64,000 bases of DNA, from assembly GCA_016808115.1 (NCBI GenBank), contig JAEQBH010001392.1, forward strand, positions 372,001-436,000, in the 5' to 3' direction. Below, in pieces: positions 12,269-24,204 of this stretch. This stretch comes from Tetrastigma voinierianum. Its lineage: Eukaryota > Streptophyta > Magnoliopsida > Vitales > Vitaceae. Under the pieces are notes generated by a model, which saw only the letters and a program-made list of their open reading frames with translations, was not told the DNA's origin and did no database searches. The first letter of the stretch is position 1, and every line of letters begins with the position of its first letter. A program made the position numbers and the translations under genes.

Positions 12269-14287
12269 TGTAAGACCCGAGAAATTCCAATTTAGGGAAA
12301 AAGGGCAAAATCGTAATTTCGATTACAAAATTATAATTTCGGTTAAAAATCCGTAATTAATTTTCTAGATCTCGGATGACGAAACGAATTTCACCGTTGA
12401 AATCGTCTCACGAAATCTAGTTAGCATGTAAAATTTCGTAATATTCCGAGACAGTCGAAGTCGATACGTTTTTCGAGGCATCGAGTTTCGGGTCTTAAAT
12501 AAAATGAATTCGATCTGACGAGTCGCATATATGCGGCTCATGTACCATAAGTGGTATGAGTGAAATGATGAAAATGGACGTAGAGATAGTCTTGGAATAT
12601 CAATTCGGTAAAAGAGAGGGACGTAATGGTCATTATGGGATTTGATTTTAAGTTCTTAAAGGACAAAATAGTGAATAGTTCTTATAAACCATTAAGCCAA
12701 GAAAAGCATTAGGGTCATTTTGGAAGTCATTAGCTTGGCTACGAGAGAACTTAGAGAGAGGGTGCTTCTCTCTAGAATATCGGAGAATCAGGCCAGTCGG
12801 CGGTCTTCGGTGAGAAGGAAAAAGGTTAGCGGAGCGGGCTCACAGCGTGGACTTCCCGGAGTTTGTGAGTTTTTTGACAAACTCAGGGTGGGATTTTCTC
12901 CTACTTGGGTTTTATTCCCATTTTAGTACTTTTGAATGAGTTAGCAGGTCGATTGAGGCCGTGAGGGCCATTTGATCGGTCCAAACCTTGAGACCCGATT
13001 AATATAAAATTTTGAAACAAAATGGAGATGGCAGTATATGGTATGGGGTACATTGGTGTAGTTTGTGTTAATTTGTGTATTGAATGTTTGCTTGGTATAC
13101 ATTGGTAGAATGGTAGGTAGTTAACGGGTTCACTAAGTGAAGCGGATTGAGTTATGATTTTAGGAATAATGCTTAGGGTTCACTATTCCGAAACGTAATC
13201 TTAATATAATTTTGTGAAAATATGTGTTTGGTGAGTGATTTAAATTAAAGTGCTCGTGTATAGTCGATAGCCAGGAGCTATTTGATGTGGAAATGTGGAA
13301 TTTACATGACAGCAGTTAGTGTGAATTGGGTGTTTTGTAAATATATGCATGTTTATATATTTACATGTGGTGGGTGTATTGGAATTGGCACACATGCATT
13401 CCATATACCTTTAGAACATCCTAAGTTATAGGGTTAGTGCATGAGATGATGCAGGAAAATGGTTAGGGTAGTCTAAAATATTAATTATCGGAGGGTAGTC
13501 GAATGAAAATATCAATCGTCGGATGACGATTGATCTTCGCCGGAGTAGTCCACAAACAAATAATATATCAATCGTCGAGATATTGGAGTGATATATCTCG
13601 GAGGATGATCACTTAAATATAATATAGGAGATGGTCCACAATTTATAACATCGGAGGGTAGTCCCTGAAATAAACATAATATTCTCATACGAGGCTTGAG
13701 GCGAGTGTGAGAGGGTCGATGAGGACTCGGGATGCGAGTGTGTAGACATTCAAGTAGGATCATGCATTTGCTTGAATGTGTGTTTTAGAATTAGAACATT
13801 TACCTTTGCACTTGGGTGGTGAAGTGGCCCACTTAGGGCGATTCTCCTCTCTTGAGCTTTAGCTCACCCAGTGATGGGATCCCATTTTTCTTTTAATTAC
13901 GGGAATGTGCGAGGAGACGGTTCGATCACAGAGGCGGGTTCTAGAAGAAATCCAGAATGTGGCTTTGTTGATGTTTACATGTATTAGAACTCTTTAAGTT
14001 TAATATATGTATGGTTTAAGAGTGAAAATGTTGTAACTCTTGTAACTATAGGATATATAGTTGGATTCATAGTTGGCATGTATATTGAGTACTGTTTATG
14101 GGCCCAAGTGGCGTCACTTGGATATATATTGCATATATTGAATTTGCTTGGACGGTTTCATGCAGTGTTTCATTTTAGGTACGTCTGATACCGGAGACTC
14201 GCGATTTTAAGTGGCGTCGGGTAACCCGGCGTCCGCTGTCGCGCGGGTTGTGGTGATCAGCGGACCCGGAGTTTTGGGGCGTCCTGA
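12269..14287 (+). repeat. C1 5' LTR
   Basis: 2019 bp. It begins TGTAAGACCCGAGAAATTCC and ends GGGGCGTCCTGA (the last bases are decayed from TCACA). It aligns with 29377-31388 and, inverted, with 16859-18985 and 24205-26349. It contains repeated CGGAGGGTAGTC motifs at about 13480-13670. Confidence 0.88.
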
Positions 14288-14302
14288 CTTGAGTATCGAG
14301 CT
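14288..14302 (+). promoter_or_regulatory. C1 primer-binding site remnant
   Basis: CTTGAGTATCGAGCTTAG lies directly after the 5' LTR and resembles the initiator-Met type TTGGTATCAGAGC with several changes. The matching place in C2 is TTTGGTATATCGTGAGC. Confidence 0.5.
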
Positions 14303-16440
14303 TAGATTATCACGAATACCTAGGAGCTCGGGTTTGGTATCCATCCTGCTTAGGTGGTTTGATGTAGGTGATTATATGAAAACCTAGGGTTGAGAATTTG
14401 GGCTTAGGCCAAAGTTGAGTAAGAGCATCCACCACTAGGTGTGATTTGATCATTCGGTTTAGGTATAGAGTACCTAGAGGAAAATCACGAGACAAAACTA
14501 GGACAACACTACATGCATGTGTTGATGTGTTTGTGATTTAGTGAATATTATTAATATGATGGTGTGTGTACGAGTTTGTGTGTGTTGTAGATGTTTGGTA
14601 CTTAGGGTTAGCTGCAGGCATGTTGGAAAATGTTTGGGAGTTTTACGATTGTGTAAGCTGGAGCAGAAGAAATGAAAATAAATTTCATAAATTTATTTGG
14701 TTTTAAGGTGAAAAAGAAAGTTAATTTTTAAGGTTTACGAGTGTAAGGCGAAGAAAACTAAATAAAATAAAATTTACTAAAATTTATTTGGATTGTTGGA
14801 AAATGAGAAGAATTTTAAAGCCAAAGAAAAATAGAATTTTACTAAATTTGTTGATAGGAGTGAAGAAAATAATTTTCTAAGATTTTTACAAGTGGTAAAA
14901 TTATAGAAGAAAATGGAAAGAAAATAAATTTTTATAAATTTATTTGAGTGGAGAAAATTTTTCGGTGGAAAGCTGGAAAAGAAAATAAATTTTAAATTTA
15001 TTTGGTTAGAGGGAGAAATATTTTCTAAGATTTTACAAATTGAAAAATTGAAGGGAAATGGAGAAAAATAAATTTTATAGAATTTATTTTGATGGCATTA
15101 TGGAAAATGAAAAAAATGATTTTATTGATTTTTAATGATTTTTCGATTCTTTAGAAATAATAAAAAAAAAAAAATTATAAGGAAAAAGAAAAAATTGGTG
15201 CGAAAATTGAATTAGACTCTTGATTGTAATGTGAGGAAGTTTATGTACAATATTGAAGTTGTAACTGCAAGAAACCAGGGGAGAAGAAAATGAAGTTGTA
15301 TTGAGAGAGGTGGAGTGGGCTTAAAATTATATTGCAATACGGGGAAATTGTAATGCAAGAGAGCGGTAGGATAGAGGAATTTATATATGTCTGATCTAAT
15401 ATATTGTAACCGGCCAGTTCTTGAGGTAAGTCTGATACAGTATATCGATAACAGCGGTTGCAAGTGGCTGGCGTCACGAAACACTCAGCAGCAAGCGTAG
15501 AAGCGGCCCAAGCGAGCCATAAACGTATGGTTGCGTCTGGCCTTGTGGAAGCGCGTGGCATCGTCGTATATGGCCAGCTATAACAATGGCCAGAAAGCGT
15601 AAGCCTTGGCCTACAACCTTATGAAGGAGCAGCTGGCGAAGTAATCGTGAAGCGAAAAGCGCATGGCCTTCGACGAATGGCTGTGAGCGAGACGATAGGC
15701 GCAGGCATAGCTGGGAGGCCCTCGGACACGACATGGACGTCTTGAGCGCCTGTGGCGTGAGCGGCGAATTTGGCGGCTTTGTGCGCATGCAATTGTGCTC
15801 AAGCCCCAGGAGCCGGGGTTAGGTGTTTGGTCGCTGACTTGGGTTTTATTGGTTGACTCAGTGGCACTCACGAGTCAGTGCAGGATATTATTCGTGAACC
15901 GGTTCATGAACCTTTATTCATCATAAAAAAAAAAATTTGGAAATTTTTTAAATTAAATTAAATAAAATGAAAATAAATCAAATAAAAATTTGATGAGTTT
16001 TGAAAAATAAAATTTTAAGTCGAAAACAATATTTTAAATGTGGAAATTGATTCTTGTATCTGCTTGAGTTATGTATGATTAGTGTCTGAGTGTGTTTATG
16101 CCTTAGAATCTTGTCATGATTAACTACCATATGAAATCGTGGTTGCGCGGTAGTTGCGTAGGAAATTATATGCATGGTGTAATGCGTATAGAAAAAAAAA
16201 GGTGAATGCTAAGGTTAGGAACTATGACCTTAGGGAATCGGATATTGAAATGAACAAGAGAACTCAGAACCTAATTGAAATAAATAAATTGAGTGGTTGG
16301 AATTTTGCACCACTTAGGAAATGAATGGGTCAGTTCACGGTTGTAAGTCTATTAGTAATTGGCATGTGCAATGCTAGTTAGACTGAAATGAAAATTAAAT
16401 GATTCTTGTTGCCATGTTAATTGTGTAAATGGCTAGTAGA
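14303..16440 (+). other. C1 untranslated leader
   Basis: A long leader between the PBS and gag, with no coding motif. It has an AT-rich block of palindromic repeats (14670-15100), then a GC-rich block (about 15430-15880), then AT-rich DNA. The C2 leader (22570-24204, inverted) has the same succession, so this is an element feature and not host intergenic DNA. Open frames on the minus strand here (15212-15871) look like chance frames. Confidence 0.6.
14670..15100. repeat. AT-rich palindromic tandem repeats in C1 leader
   Basis: About six imperfect units of 60-70 bp, each with a palindrome like AAATAAATTTATAAATTTATTT. The C2 leader has the matching array at about 23480-23900. Confidence 0.7.
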
Positions 16441-16858
16441 GGCGGGGCGTGAGGGCGTCCACGGGGCCCACAGTCGACACCACTTGAGCAATTGACCGGG
16501 CGCCGGCAGCATTTGATCAGGGGCGGGCCTTTGCTTAGAGGCCTTAGGTGTTGCGGTACGCTATTGCGAGCTAGCATAGCGGTGGTCGGGTAGATCCTAG
16601 TAACCCCGGAGGTTTAAGACACATCATCCTCGGAGCCTTCCGCGGGGAGGAGATCGGGTCAGTGGCCGACCCGTTGGTTCATCACCCGGTCGAGAAGGTG
16701 TTAGAGCCGTAGATTGCCTGGAACATGACCCGAGGATTAGACTAGCTACGTTCTAGCTAGAGATGAGGCTGTGAGAAATATGGTGGAAATGGGCAAGGAC
16801 CTCTGGGACGGGGAGCAGGTTGTGCATTAGTCTACCCCTAGGGATTAGGGCGAGAATA
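16441..16858 (+). pseudogene. C1 gag-like segment before protease
   Basis: Decayed coding sequence that matches the C2 segment at about 21890-22130 on the opposite strand, including GAAATGGGCAAGGACCTCT. It runs into the GAATA target site of C2 and resumes at 26350. No zinc knuckle is seen here. In normal gypsy elements that motif would sit just before the protease. The assignment to gag rests on position more than on motifs. Confidence 0.45.
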
Positions 16859-18985
16859 TGTGACTGAGGCAGGAGATTCCGTTGACTCTTACGTCGACCC
16901 ACGGAATACAAGTGGATGTCGGGTTGCGGCAGCCCGGAAAATCGGGCGAGTCTCCTTTGTGCGGGAGCTCTGCAGATACATCACACACGCAAACTGTCCC
17001 CCAAACGGGTCCGATATATGCAATATATATCCAATGTGGCCACTTGGGCCCATGCGATTACTCAATATACATGCGTATAAATCCCGACTATATACCCCAG
17101 TAGATTCTGAAGTTAATATGTTTTACTCTTGCTCTGATACATACATTAAACTTAAAAGTTCTAATACATGTAGCCATCAAAGCCTGGTAAAACTCTTCTA
17201 ATCTCGATCTACAGGACGAGTCGTCCCACCTCGCATGCTCACTGTGCACGTAAAGGGGGTCGCGACGGGGTGGTTAAAGCTCGATAGGAATCATGCTAAG
17301 TGGGCTACTCACCGCTAAGTGCAGTGCAATGTTCCAAAGTAAACACATTCAAGAAAATGCATGATCCTACTTGAATGTCTACATGACGTAACTCGAGATC
17401 CAGAGTCCTCAGGCTCTCTCTCACACTTTCGCTAAGCCTTGTATGAGAATTATTGTTTTATTAATTGAATGACCCTCCGATGTATATATATCTGATTGGG
17501 TAGCTCAGGCTGATTGATATATTGCTTGTTTTGTGGACTACCCTCAGGTGAATATCAATTAGGTAGCTCAGAGCTGATTGATATTTTCATTTGGACTACC
17601 CTCGATGGTAATATTTTAGACTACCCTCAGGAACAATTTCATAGGCTAAATACCATTACGCTAGCTCACTTATAATCCTAGGATGTTCCGGTGCGTATGG
17701 AATCGTGTATACCAATTAAACCTGATCTAATCATATGCAAATATATATATACATGAATATACTCGCATAAATCAAATCACACAAACATGTTATGTAATTA
17801 TCATTTCAAACATCAAAAATTAGCTCGTAGGCTATTGATCAAAACCATGAACAATTTAATTTAAATCCTCAGATAGCATATTTTCACAAAAATATATTTT
17901 AGAACATTGTTTCGGGAATAGTGAAACCCTTGGTTACTATTCTCGAAAAATCACTAATCAACAGGTTCACTTAAGTGAACCCGCAATTCAAACATTCAGA
18001 CCTCATTTCCAATCAAAGCATGATTTATTTCACAATTTCATGATTCACTAACACAGAACAGCCCTAAGCGACTAATTTGCTGTAACCTCAAAATCTTGCA
18101 TCAATTCGGTCCATGTTTTGGGACAAGTCAAGCTTGACCCATTCGACCTTTTCATATCAATATACAATTTATTCAATAAATCCGCAAACATGGCACCCAA
18201 ACAGCCCTCACGTCACGGCTACGGGTTTTGAAGTTTCAATAAATTCCAATAAATTCGGTCTGAGTTTAGGGTGATCAGCAATTTGTTCGAGGCGCAGTGC
18301 AAAGCTTGTCGAAAAACACTTAAAATAGAATAAATCTCAAGTAGGGGAGAAAATCCTACCTCAAGGAGTTTGAAGAAACTCCACAATCCAAATTACCCAT
18401 GCGTGCCTCTCGCGTGAAGCGGAGTTCTCATAGCATTAGAAGCGCAGACGGTTGGATCTCTTGATATTCTAGAGAGAAGGAGGACCTTCTCTCTCTAAAA
18501 ATCAAAAACCCATTTTCGTTTGGCTATTGGTTTCCTCCCCTCCCTTTCACGTTTTTTTCTCTCCTTTAGTCAATTTGAAGAGATGACACTATTCCATTAT
18601 TTTGTCTTATTCAACTTAACAATTCAAAAATGGCGTTTCACGTCCTTTTCAGTTGATATTAGTATTTATCTACGGCCGTGTTTAAATCATTCTCGCTCAT
18701 ACCACTTATGGCACATGAGTCGTATTATATGTGACTTTCGTCGCATCAATCGTTCCACGACACGAGAAAGCATGATGTTACTCGAAAAAGCATTTCCAAC
18801 TCAATGTCTCGGAAAATTCTGAGGAATTTTCGTCTTGCTTCATTTCGCGAGGCGATTCAGCGATACAATCCATTTCGTCATCCAGATCTACAGAAATTAA
18901 GTACAAATTTTTTTACTTGAAATTATAATTTTGTAATTGAAATTACGATTTGCCCTTATTAAAAATTGGAATTTCTGGGTCTTCA
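16859..18985 (-). repeat. C2 3' LTR
   Basis: 2127 bp. On the minus strand it begins TGAAGACCCAGAAATTCC (one change from TGTAAGACCC) at 18985 and ends AGTCACA at 16859. It is homologous to the other three C LTRs. Confidence 0.9.
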
Positions 18986-19003
18986 TTCTCCACATATCCT
19001 TAA
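18986..19003 (-). promoter_or_regulatory. C2 polypurine tract
   Basis: On the minus strand TTAAGGATATGTGGAGAA precedes the 3' LTR. It corresponds to AAGGAGGGGAGAA before the C1 3' LTR but is more decayed. Confidence 0.5.
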
Positions 19004-19317
19004 AGGAATTTCGTCCGAAATTCGAAGCGATCTTTATCGAAACATGCATATGCAACATACTCTACCATGCATGTAAGCAGTCATTAAATTCTTAAGCGAC
19101 TAAACCCGCGTACCTTCATCCTTAAACAAAAGGAATAAGTGGCCCGCGCCGTGCCTCGGCGCTCCCACGTTGACTCCTCCACTCCGCAGTGCCTCCAGCA
19201 GCACTCTCACTAGCGCTCACGGTCTTGTGTCGCAGGGCCGTCCGCAGTATCTAAAATGCCTGTTCAGTCATCTCGAAAGGTCCAAAAATGATGTCGGCTT
19301 TCGATGCATCACGTCCA

Positions 19318-20050
19318 TCACATGATTTGGATGCGGGTATATTTCGGGAGGCGTGGAGGCGTGAAATCGCCGTGGGCGACATCTTGGCGTGCGCTAATCG
19401 ATGCCTGGCTATTGCCCATCCTTTCGAGTATCTCGAAGGTCGATAAACATGTGATAGCTTCCGGTGCTTGTCGAACGACCACTCCTCTCTTAGGATTCAC
19501 CTTGAGGAAGCGTGATCCGCAACCTCGAGCTCTAAGGGTCCAACGTCGTACATCCGCATAGCTCTTCTCACGGCTGCGAGCCGTGAGAAGGCTTGGTATC
19601 GTATCAAGCTCACTTTCTCGGAAGTGTCTCTGTCGGATCGGAGGGACCCGGAGTGATGGACCCTCTCTTCCACTCTCCGGTCCAACATAACGGTGATCTA
19701 CATGGCCTCCATCTGATGGCTCATATGGTGTCATTCGTACACTACTTGATAAGCTGTTGTTGTGGCGAATTCCACTAAGACGGTTATCCTCTACCGCATG
19801 ATCGAGGGACACATGTTAGCAACTTGCCCTCTAACTTACCGTATGTAATCCATACACCACGATAACCACACACAACCCTTGCTTGGTGTGTAACCGTATA
19901 CTCCCGGGTTCTGATCGGCGATGATCGATGGATTTTGTCAGCTCGATCCATGCCATGCATGACGTCGTTCTGGGAGCCTTGCCGGCTCGATACAACACCC
20001 AGTCTGATTTCAAAGGTATCAGACCTCGAGTCACCTGACTCCACCATCAC
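19318..20050 (-). pseudogene. C2 integrase C-terminal remnant
   Basis: The minus frame 19318-19812 carries MTPYEPSDGG (from the conserved M-x-PYEALYGR), then ARSREKSYADVRRW and FLKVNPKRGVV, then FEILERMGN. These are the signature blocks of the gypsy integrase C-terminal region. The catalytic core D-D-E and the N-terminal HHCC finger are not recognisable upstream. Between this and the gag-like segment (about 20050-20400) the sequence is unassignable. The C1 counterpart is at 28480-29282. Confidence 0.82.
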
Positions 20051-20399
20051 TCAACTCTTAGTCGCGGTAATGACCCGTATCCATGTGTTTTCATCTCAGT
20101 CACTCGACTCTATCGGTCGACTCACCACACCTGGGGAGGAACATCTATCTTAGGCACTACAAGGCGTAGCACAAGCCCAAATCCTAAGGCCCGTTAATAG
20201 GTTGCTTGATAATCGGCTAAGGGTCTCAATGCCGACAGCCCGATGGTTGTCCAGCTCATCCATGTCAGGCGTCCAACTGACGATAGGTCTACCACCTAGG
20301 TCCTGCGCTTCCGATGTGCAACTCGATCTGTCACGGGCTTGACCCACCTCGGCCCCCCACAGCTATCTGTGCTGTTGGAAGTGCTTTTATAGCACCCCT

Positions 20400-20790
20400 A
20401 AACTGAAATTGGTTCCTCTAACCCGTACTAGGGTGTGGAGGAATGAACTGTATACTCCCTTGTCCTACGGCTAACTGGGACTACATTGTCCCAAGCCCTG
20501 GGATCCCTGTCTCTAGGGCAATCCCGTCTCACATGCCCGATCCGGCCACACAGTCCTAAAACTCGGTGTGAAGCCCAGAAGTCTTACTGCCTCTTCTCGG
20601 GAACTAGGAGAAAGCTAATCCTCCCCTCTTGTTACCAACACCCGTATCAGGAGTGTTCCAAGTATCCTCCAATCTCTCTCCTATGAGGTCGGGGCGCCTA
20701 ACCATGGAGTCCATGTCCCATAGGTGAAATCCTATAATCCTACCCCGAATGGACAACTTCAGCCCATTCTCGAATCTCCTATAATATCCA
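20400..20790 (-). pseudogene. C2 gag C-terminal segment placed after RT
   Basis: The minus frame 20604-20801 starts with the RT motif MGLAGYYRRF and passes straight into ENGLKLSIRGRIIG, then ERLEDTWNTPDTGVG and a GKR-rich stretch. From family knowledge this resembles the gag region before the CCHC knuckle (…EREIEDTWNTRD…GKRQKT). Further on (20500-20560) a decayed knuckle-like stretch with TGTGTGGCCGGATCGGG is seen. The order RT then gag is not that of a standard gypsy element. C1 has the same junction at about 27222. Confidence 0.6.
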
Positions 20791-21700
20791 GCCAATCCCA
20801 AGGAACTATGTATCTAGAAGATTGACATTCGGTCTCTCCCAATTCATCATTGCCTCAACCTTTTCTGGGTGTTGACATCACTCTGGTGCCATAACACCAC
20901 GTGTCCCAAAATCTCTCCTCGATGGCTAAAACTCGCACTCACGAACTTGGTGTGCGTTGTGGTCTCTCGATGGCGTACCTGATCAATGTCTCAGCTACTC
21001 CCACTCGTGGGAGTGGGTAAAATGTAATCCACGAGACTACGGCCCGATCTAGATAGGGTTGGAACACCCTATGCATGAGATCCATGAATCTTGCTAGCAC
21101 GATGGGTTAATCGAAAGGGCATCCATAGTAAACTCAGAGTACATGCGCAGCGTCTAGCGAGTCTTAGGAGGATATCTGTCTCCCACAACCCTCGGTTGGT
21201 GGTAACGGTCACGAAGGTCTATCTTGAAGTGGGCTGCTCACTGCCTCAGCCAGTCAAATTTAAATCATCAATCCTCGGCAGTAGTGGGTCTGGATCATAA
21301 CCTTGTTGTATGCAGCCCAGCCAATGCAGTCGAAGGGTCTTGCCCTCTTACCAATTAGGGCAAGGCGCCCCATGGTGAAGTGCTCGATGCAATGAGCCCC
21401 TTGTCGATAGCTCTTGTAGCTCACGAGGTTCCTCTGACTCAATTGGTGCCATCTATGCAAAGTCATAGAGATGGTGAATTACACCGAGTGTAACTCGTCA
21501 CAGAAGTCTACTGAGCCTTTGTGGGAGCAGTCGGGTAGCCTCCATCTGGAAAACATCCACATGTCGCTGCTTACTAGGGTAAGATCAAGTGGAGTCTCTC
21601 CTCGTCCTCTAGGGTAAGGCTCGCTAGCCAACCCGTTAAATGTCCCTGACACTTGGACTCGTATACTGTATGGGGCAAAATATAATGTTTATCCCCTTGA
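20790..21700 (-). pseudogene. C2 reverse transcriptase remnant
   Basis: On the minus strand short pieces follow the gypsy RT order: a KIDL-type segment (about 21190-21230), FMDLMHRVFQPYLD-like residues split by frameshifts (about 21040-21100), KVEAMMNWERPN (about 20840-20880) and the end motif GLAGYYRRF (about 20790). The YxDD box is destroyed. Many frameshifts are present. Unlike C1, the palm region is still present here. Confidence 0.72.
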
Positions 21701-21729
21701 ACTTCTGACACAGTGCAGTCACATTATTA

Positions 21730-21860
21730 TTAGGCGGTAACTCTCCTGCGCTCACAATCGATAACAATCCTGTAAGCCATCAGCCTATCCATCCTTAGGA
21801 TGACATCGAACTTTGACATGTCCAAGATCCTCAAGTCCACCATGAGTAGAGTCCCCGAGA
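21730..21860 (-). pseudogene. C2 protease remnant
   Basis: On the minus strand the piece reading DLRILDMSKFDVIL, then a decayed GMDWL, marks the C-terminal half of the gypsy retropepsin. C1 has the better copy at 26400-26480. Confidence 0.75.
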
Positions 21861-22560
21861 TCTCTAACTCACAACTTCGACATATCGTACCTATTCTCAT
21901 CTTTAATCCCTAGGGAGACTCACGTCTGCTTGCTCCTCTAAGGTCTCTAGAGGTCCTTGCCCATTTCCATCATATTTAGGGCCTCATTCTCTAGCTAGAA
22001 CGCAGCTAGTCTAATCCGGGTCGTCAAAGGTAATCTCATCGCCTCTAACACTTTCTCGATCTATGAACGATGGTCTACCATCGGATCTCTTCCCCACAGC
22101 AGATATCGGAGGATGATCACGTTCTAGACCTGCGGAGGTTATCGGATCTCCTGTCTACACGCTATACCGGCTGTGCGATAGCGACTCACGTAATACCTAC
22201 GGCCTCGGCAAATGCTTGCTTTCAAAATGCGGTGGTGCGACCGGTATCACATGGACGCCCTTCATTCCCTCATCTCTACTAACCATTTACACCATTAACA
22301 TGGCTTGGCAAGATCATTCTTTCATCTCGATTTAACTAGTAATGCAGATCTTTGATTCTTAATAGACTTGACAACCATGAGCCCGGCAGTTCATTTGTTA
22401 TCAAACCCACAGGTGATCGATCCTAACCTTAGCATTCACCCTTTTCCTATCGCATTACACCGTGCATATAATTTTCTCACACCCAACTCTGCGCGCAAAT
22501 CACGATTTCAATTGGTAGTTAAATCCAATATAGTATCTACAGAGGCATAACCCACGGCCA
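21861..22560 (-). pseudogene. C2 gag-like segment
   Basis: Decayed sequence upstream of the protease on the minus strand, homologous to C1 16441-16858. It contains the uninterrupted GAATAGG target at 21890-21900. No knuckle motif was found. Confidence 0.4.
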
Positions 22561-24204
22561 CAGAGACACTAATCGCTACATAACTCGGTGTATACATGAT
22601 CAATTTCGCGTTTAAAATATTATTTTCAACGAAATTTTATTTTCAAAAATATTATTTTTGAAAATTTTATTTTTTGAAAATTTTATCAAAATTTATTTGA
22701 TTTTATGTGATTCTTTTTTTTAAAAAAATTTAAAAAATATTTTTTTTTTCGAAAAATTTCGAGATGAACAGTGTTCATGAACCGGGTTCCATGAACAACG
22801 TCCAAAAATCGGCTCGGGGAACAATCGCAGGAGTCAAAGCGGTTCGAAAATAGGCCGAGTGCACGACCCGAGGGGCCAGCTGCGCGCCCGCGGCGCCTAA
22901 GCGCTACTGCCAGCGCGCCGAGCAGCGCCCGTAGCGCTGCCATCGCCAGCTACTTTACCCCTTCGCCTTCGCCCGCCGAGCTGCTTCGCCCAGCGCTACG
23001 CACGCCCAGCGCCCGGCCGCAGCGAGCTTGCGCCCAGCCGCGCTTAGCAGCGCCAGTGCTTCCAGTGCCTTTACCGCGCCACAGCCGACCCGGTAGCCTA
23101 CGTCACGATACAATTTTGTCGTGACTCACCAACAGCCCACGGTACATCCTGACACACGCGGTATGTGCGATACAATCCCGGCCAGTCCCAACCTCCGACC
23201 ACCACAATACAAACTATTGTATTGAAATATAATTTTTTCGATACATCCTTCTCTTGCGATACAATGCAGACCTTGAGAACATGATACAATCCGACCTTCT
23301 CCACTATTTCTTACTGATACAATTTCTACATTCTTGATACAATTTTTCCCTTGTCACAATATAATTGGGCAGTAGCCCAAAAACGATTTTGCATCAATTT
23401 TTTTTTTTCTATTAATCAATTTCCCTCATTTCCGACTCTTTTGGAAAATCATAAAAAATATACACCTATATTTTTTTTTCATAATTCTCAAATAAATTTA
23501 TAAAAATTTATTTAACTCCTTTCTTAAATTTTACCATAAAACCTTAGAAAATTATTTTCTCACCTCATAACAAAATAAATATATAAAAATTTATTTTCTT
23601 TTTCCGATTTTCATGAAATTTTCTCAACTCAAATAAATTTATAAAAATTACATTTTCTTCCATTACTAATTTTACCACTTGTAAAATCTTAGAAAATTAT
23701 TTTATCCTCCCTTATAACCAAATAAATTTATAAAACTTATTTTCTTTAATTTCTTTTCATTTAATTAAAATAGTCGGAAGTTCTTCAAAGCCTCATTAAG
23801 ACAGCACTAACCTAGTGTTCCATCTCAAATTTATTATAATTTGATTTCATCATCCAACAACTCAATTAAATTTATTAAAAGTCATTTCTTTTCCCCTCTT
23901 TGTTCCAGTTTTTACGCTGTGTAAAAACTTCAAAATTTTCAACACCTCTCTTGTTTTCCTATGTGCACAATCACTAAGCACACATACAACCATAACACAT
24001 ATAACATGGTATACACACCATTCATCAAGCGTTCACACATTAATTCACGAGTACACAAAACACATCGACACTGCCGTGATGTCCTAGTTTTGTCTATGAT
24101 TTCCTAGGTAATCCCATACCTAAACTCAACATCAAACCACCCAAGTGGTGATGGATGCAAATGACTCCTAGGTATTCGTATACCTAGCTCACGATATACC
24201 AAAT
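22561..24204 (-). other. C2 leader with PBS remnant
   Basis: Non-coding leader in the same layout as C1: a GC-rich block (22780-23100, with runs such as GCGCGCCCGCGGCGCC), then AT palindromic repeats (23480-23900), then a region matching C1 14296-14500. The PBS remnant lies at 24187-24204, reading ATTTGGTATATCGTGAGC on the minus strand, an initiator-Met type site with an AT insertion. Confidence 0.6.

Noticed and set aside
15212..15871. Overlapping minus-strand frames in the C1 leader
   Set aside because: They are antisense to the element, not conserved in C2, and lack any motif.
16860..17201. Plus-strand frame starting at the C2 LTR edge
   Set aside because: It lies wholly in the LTR, on the strand opposite to the element's genes.
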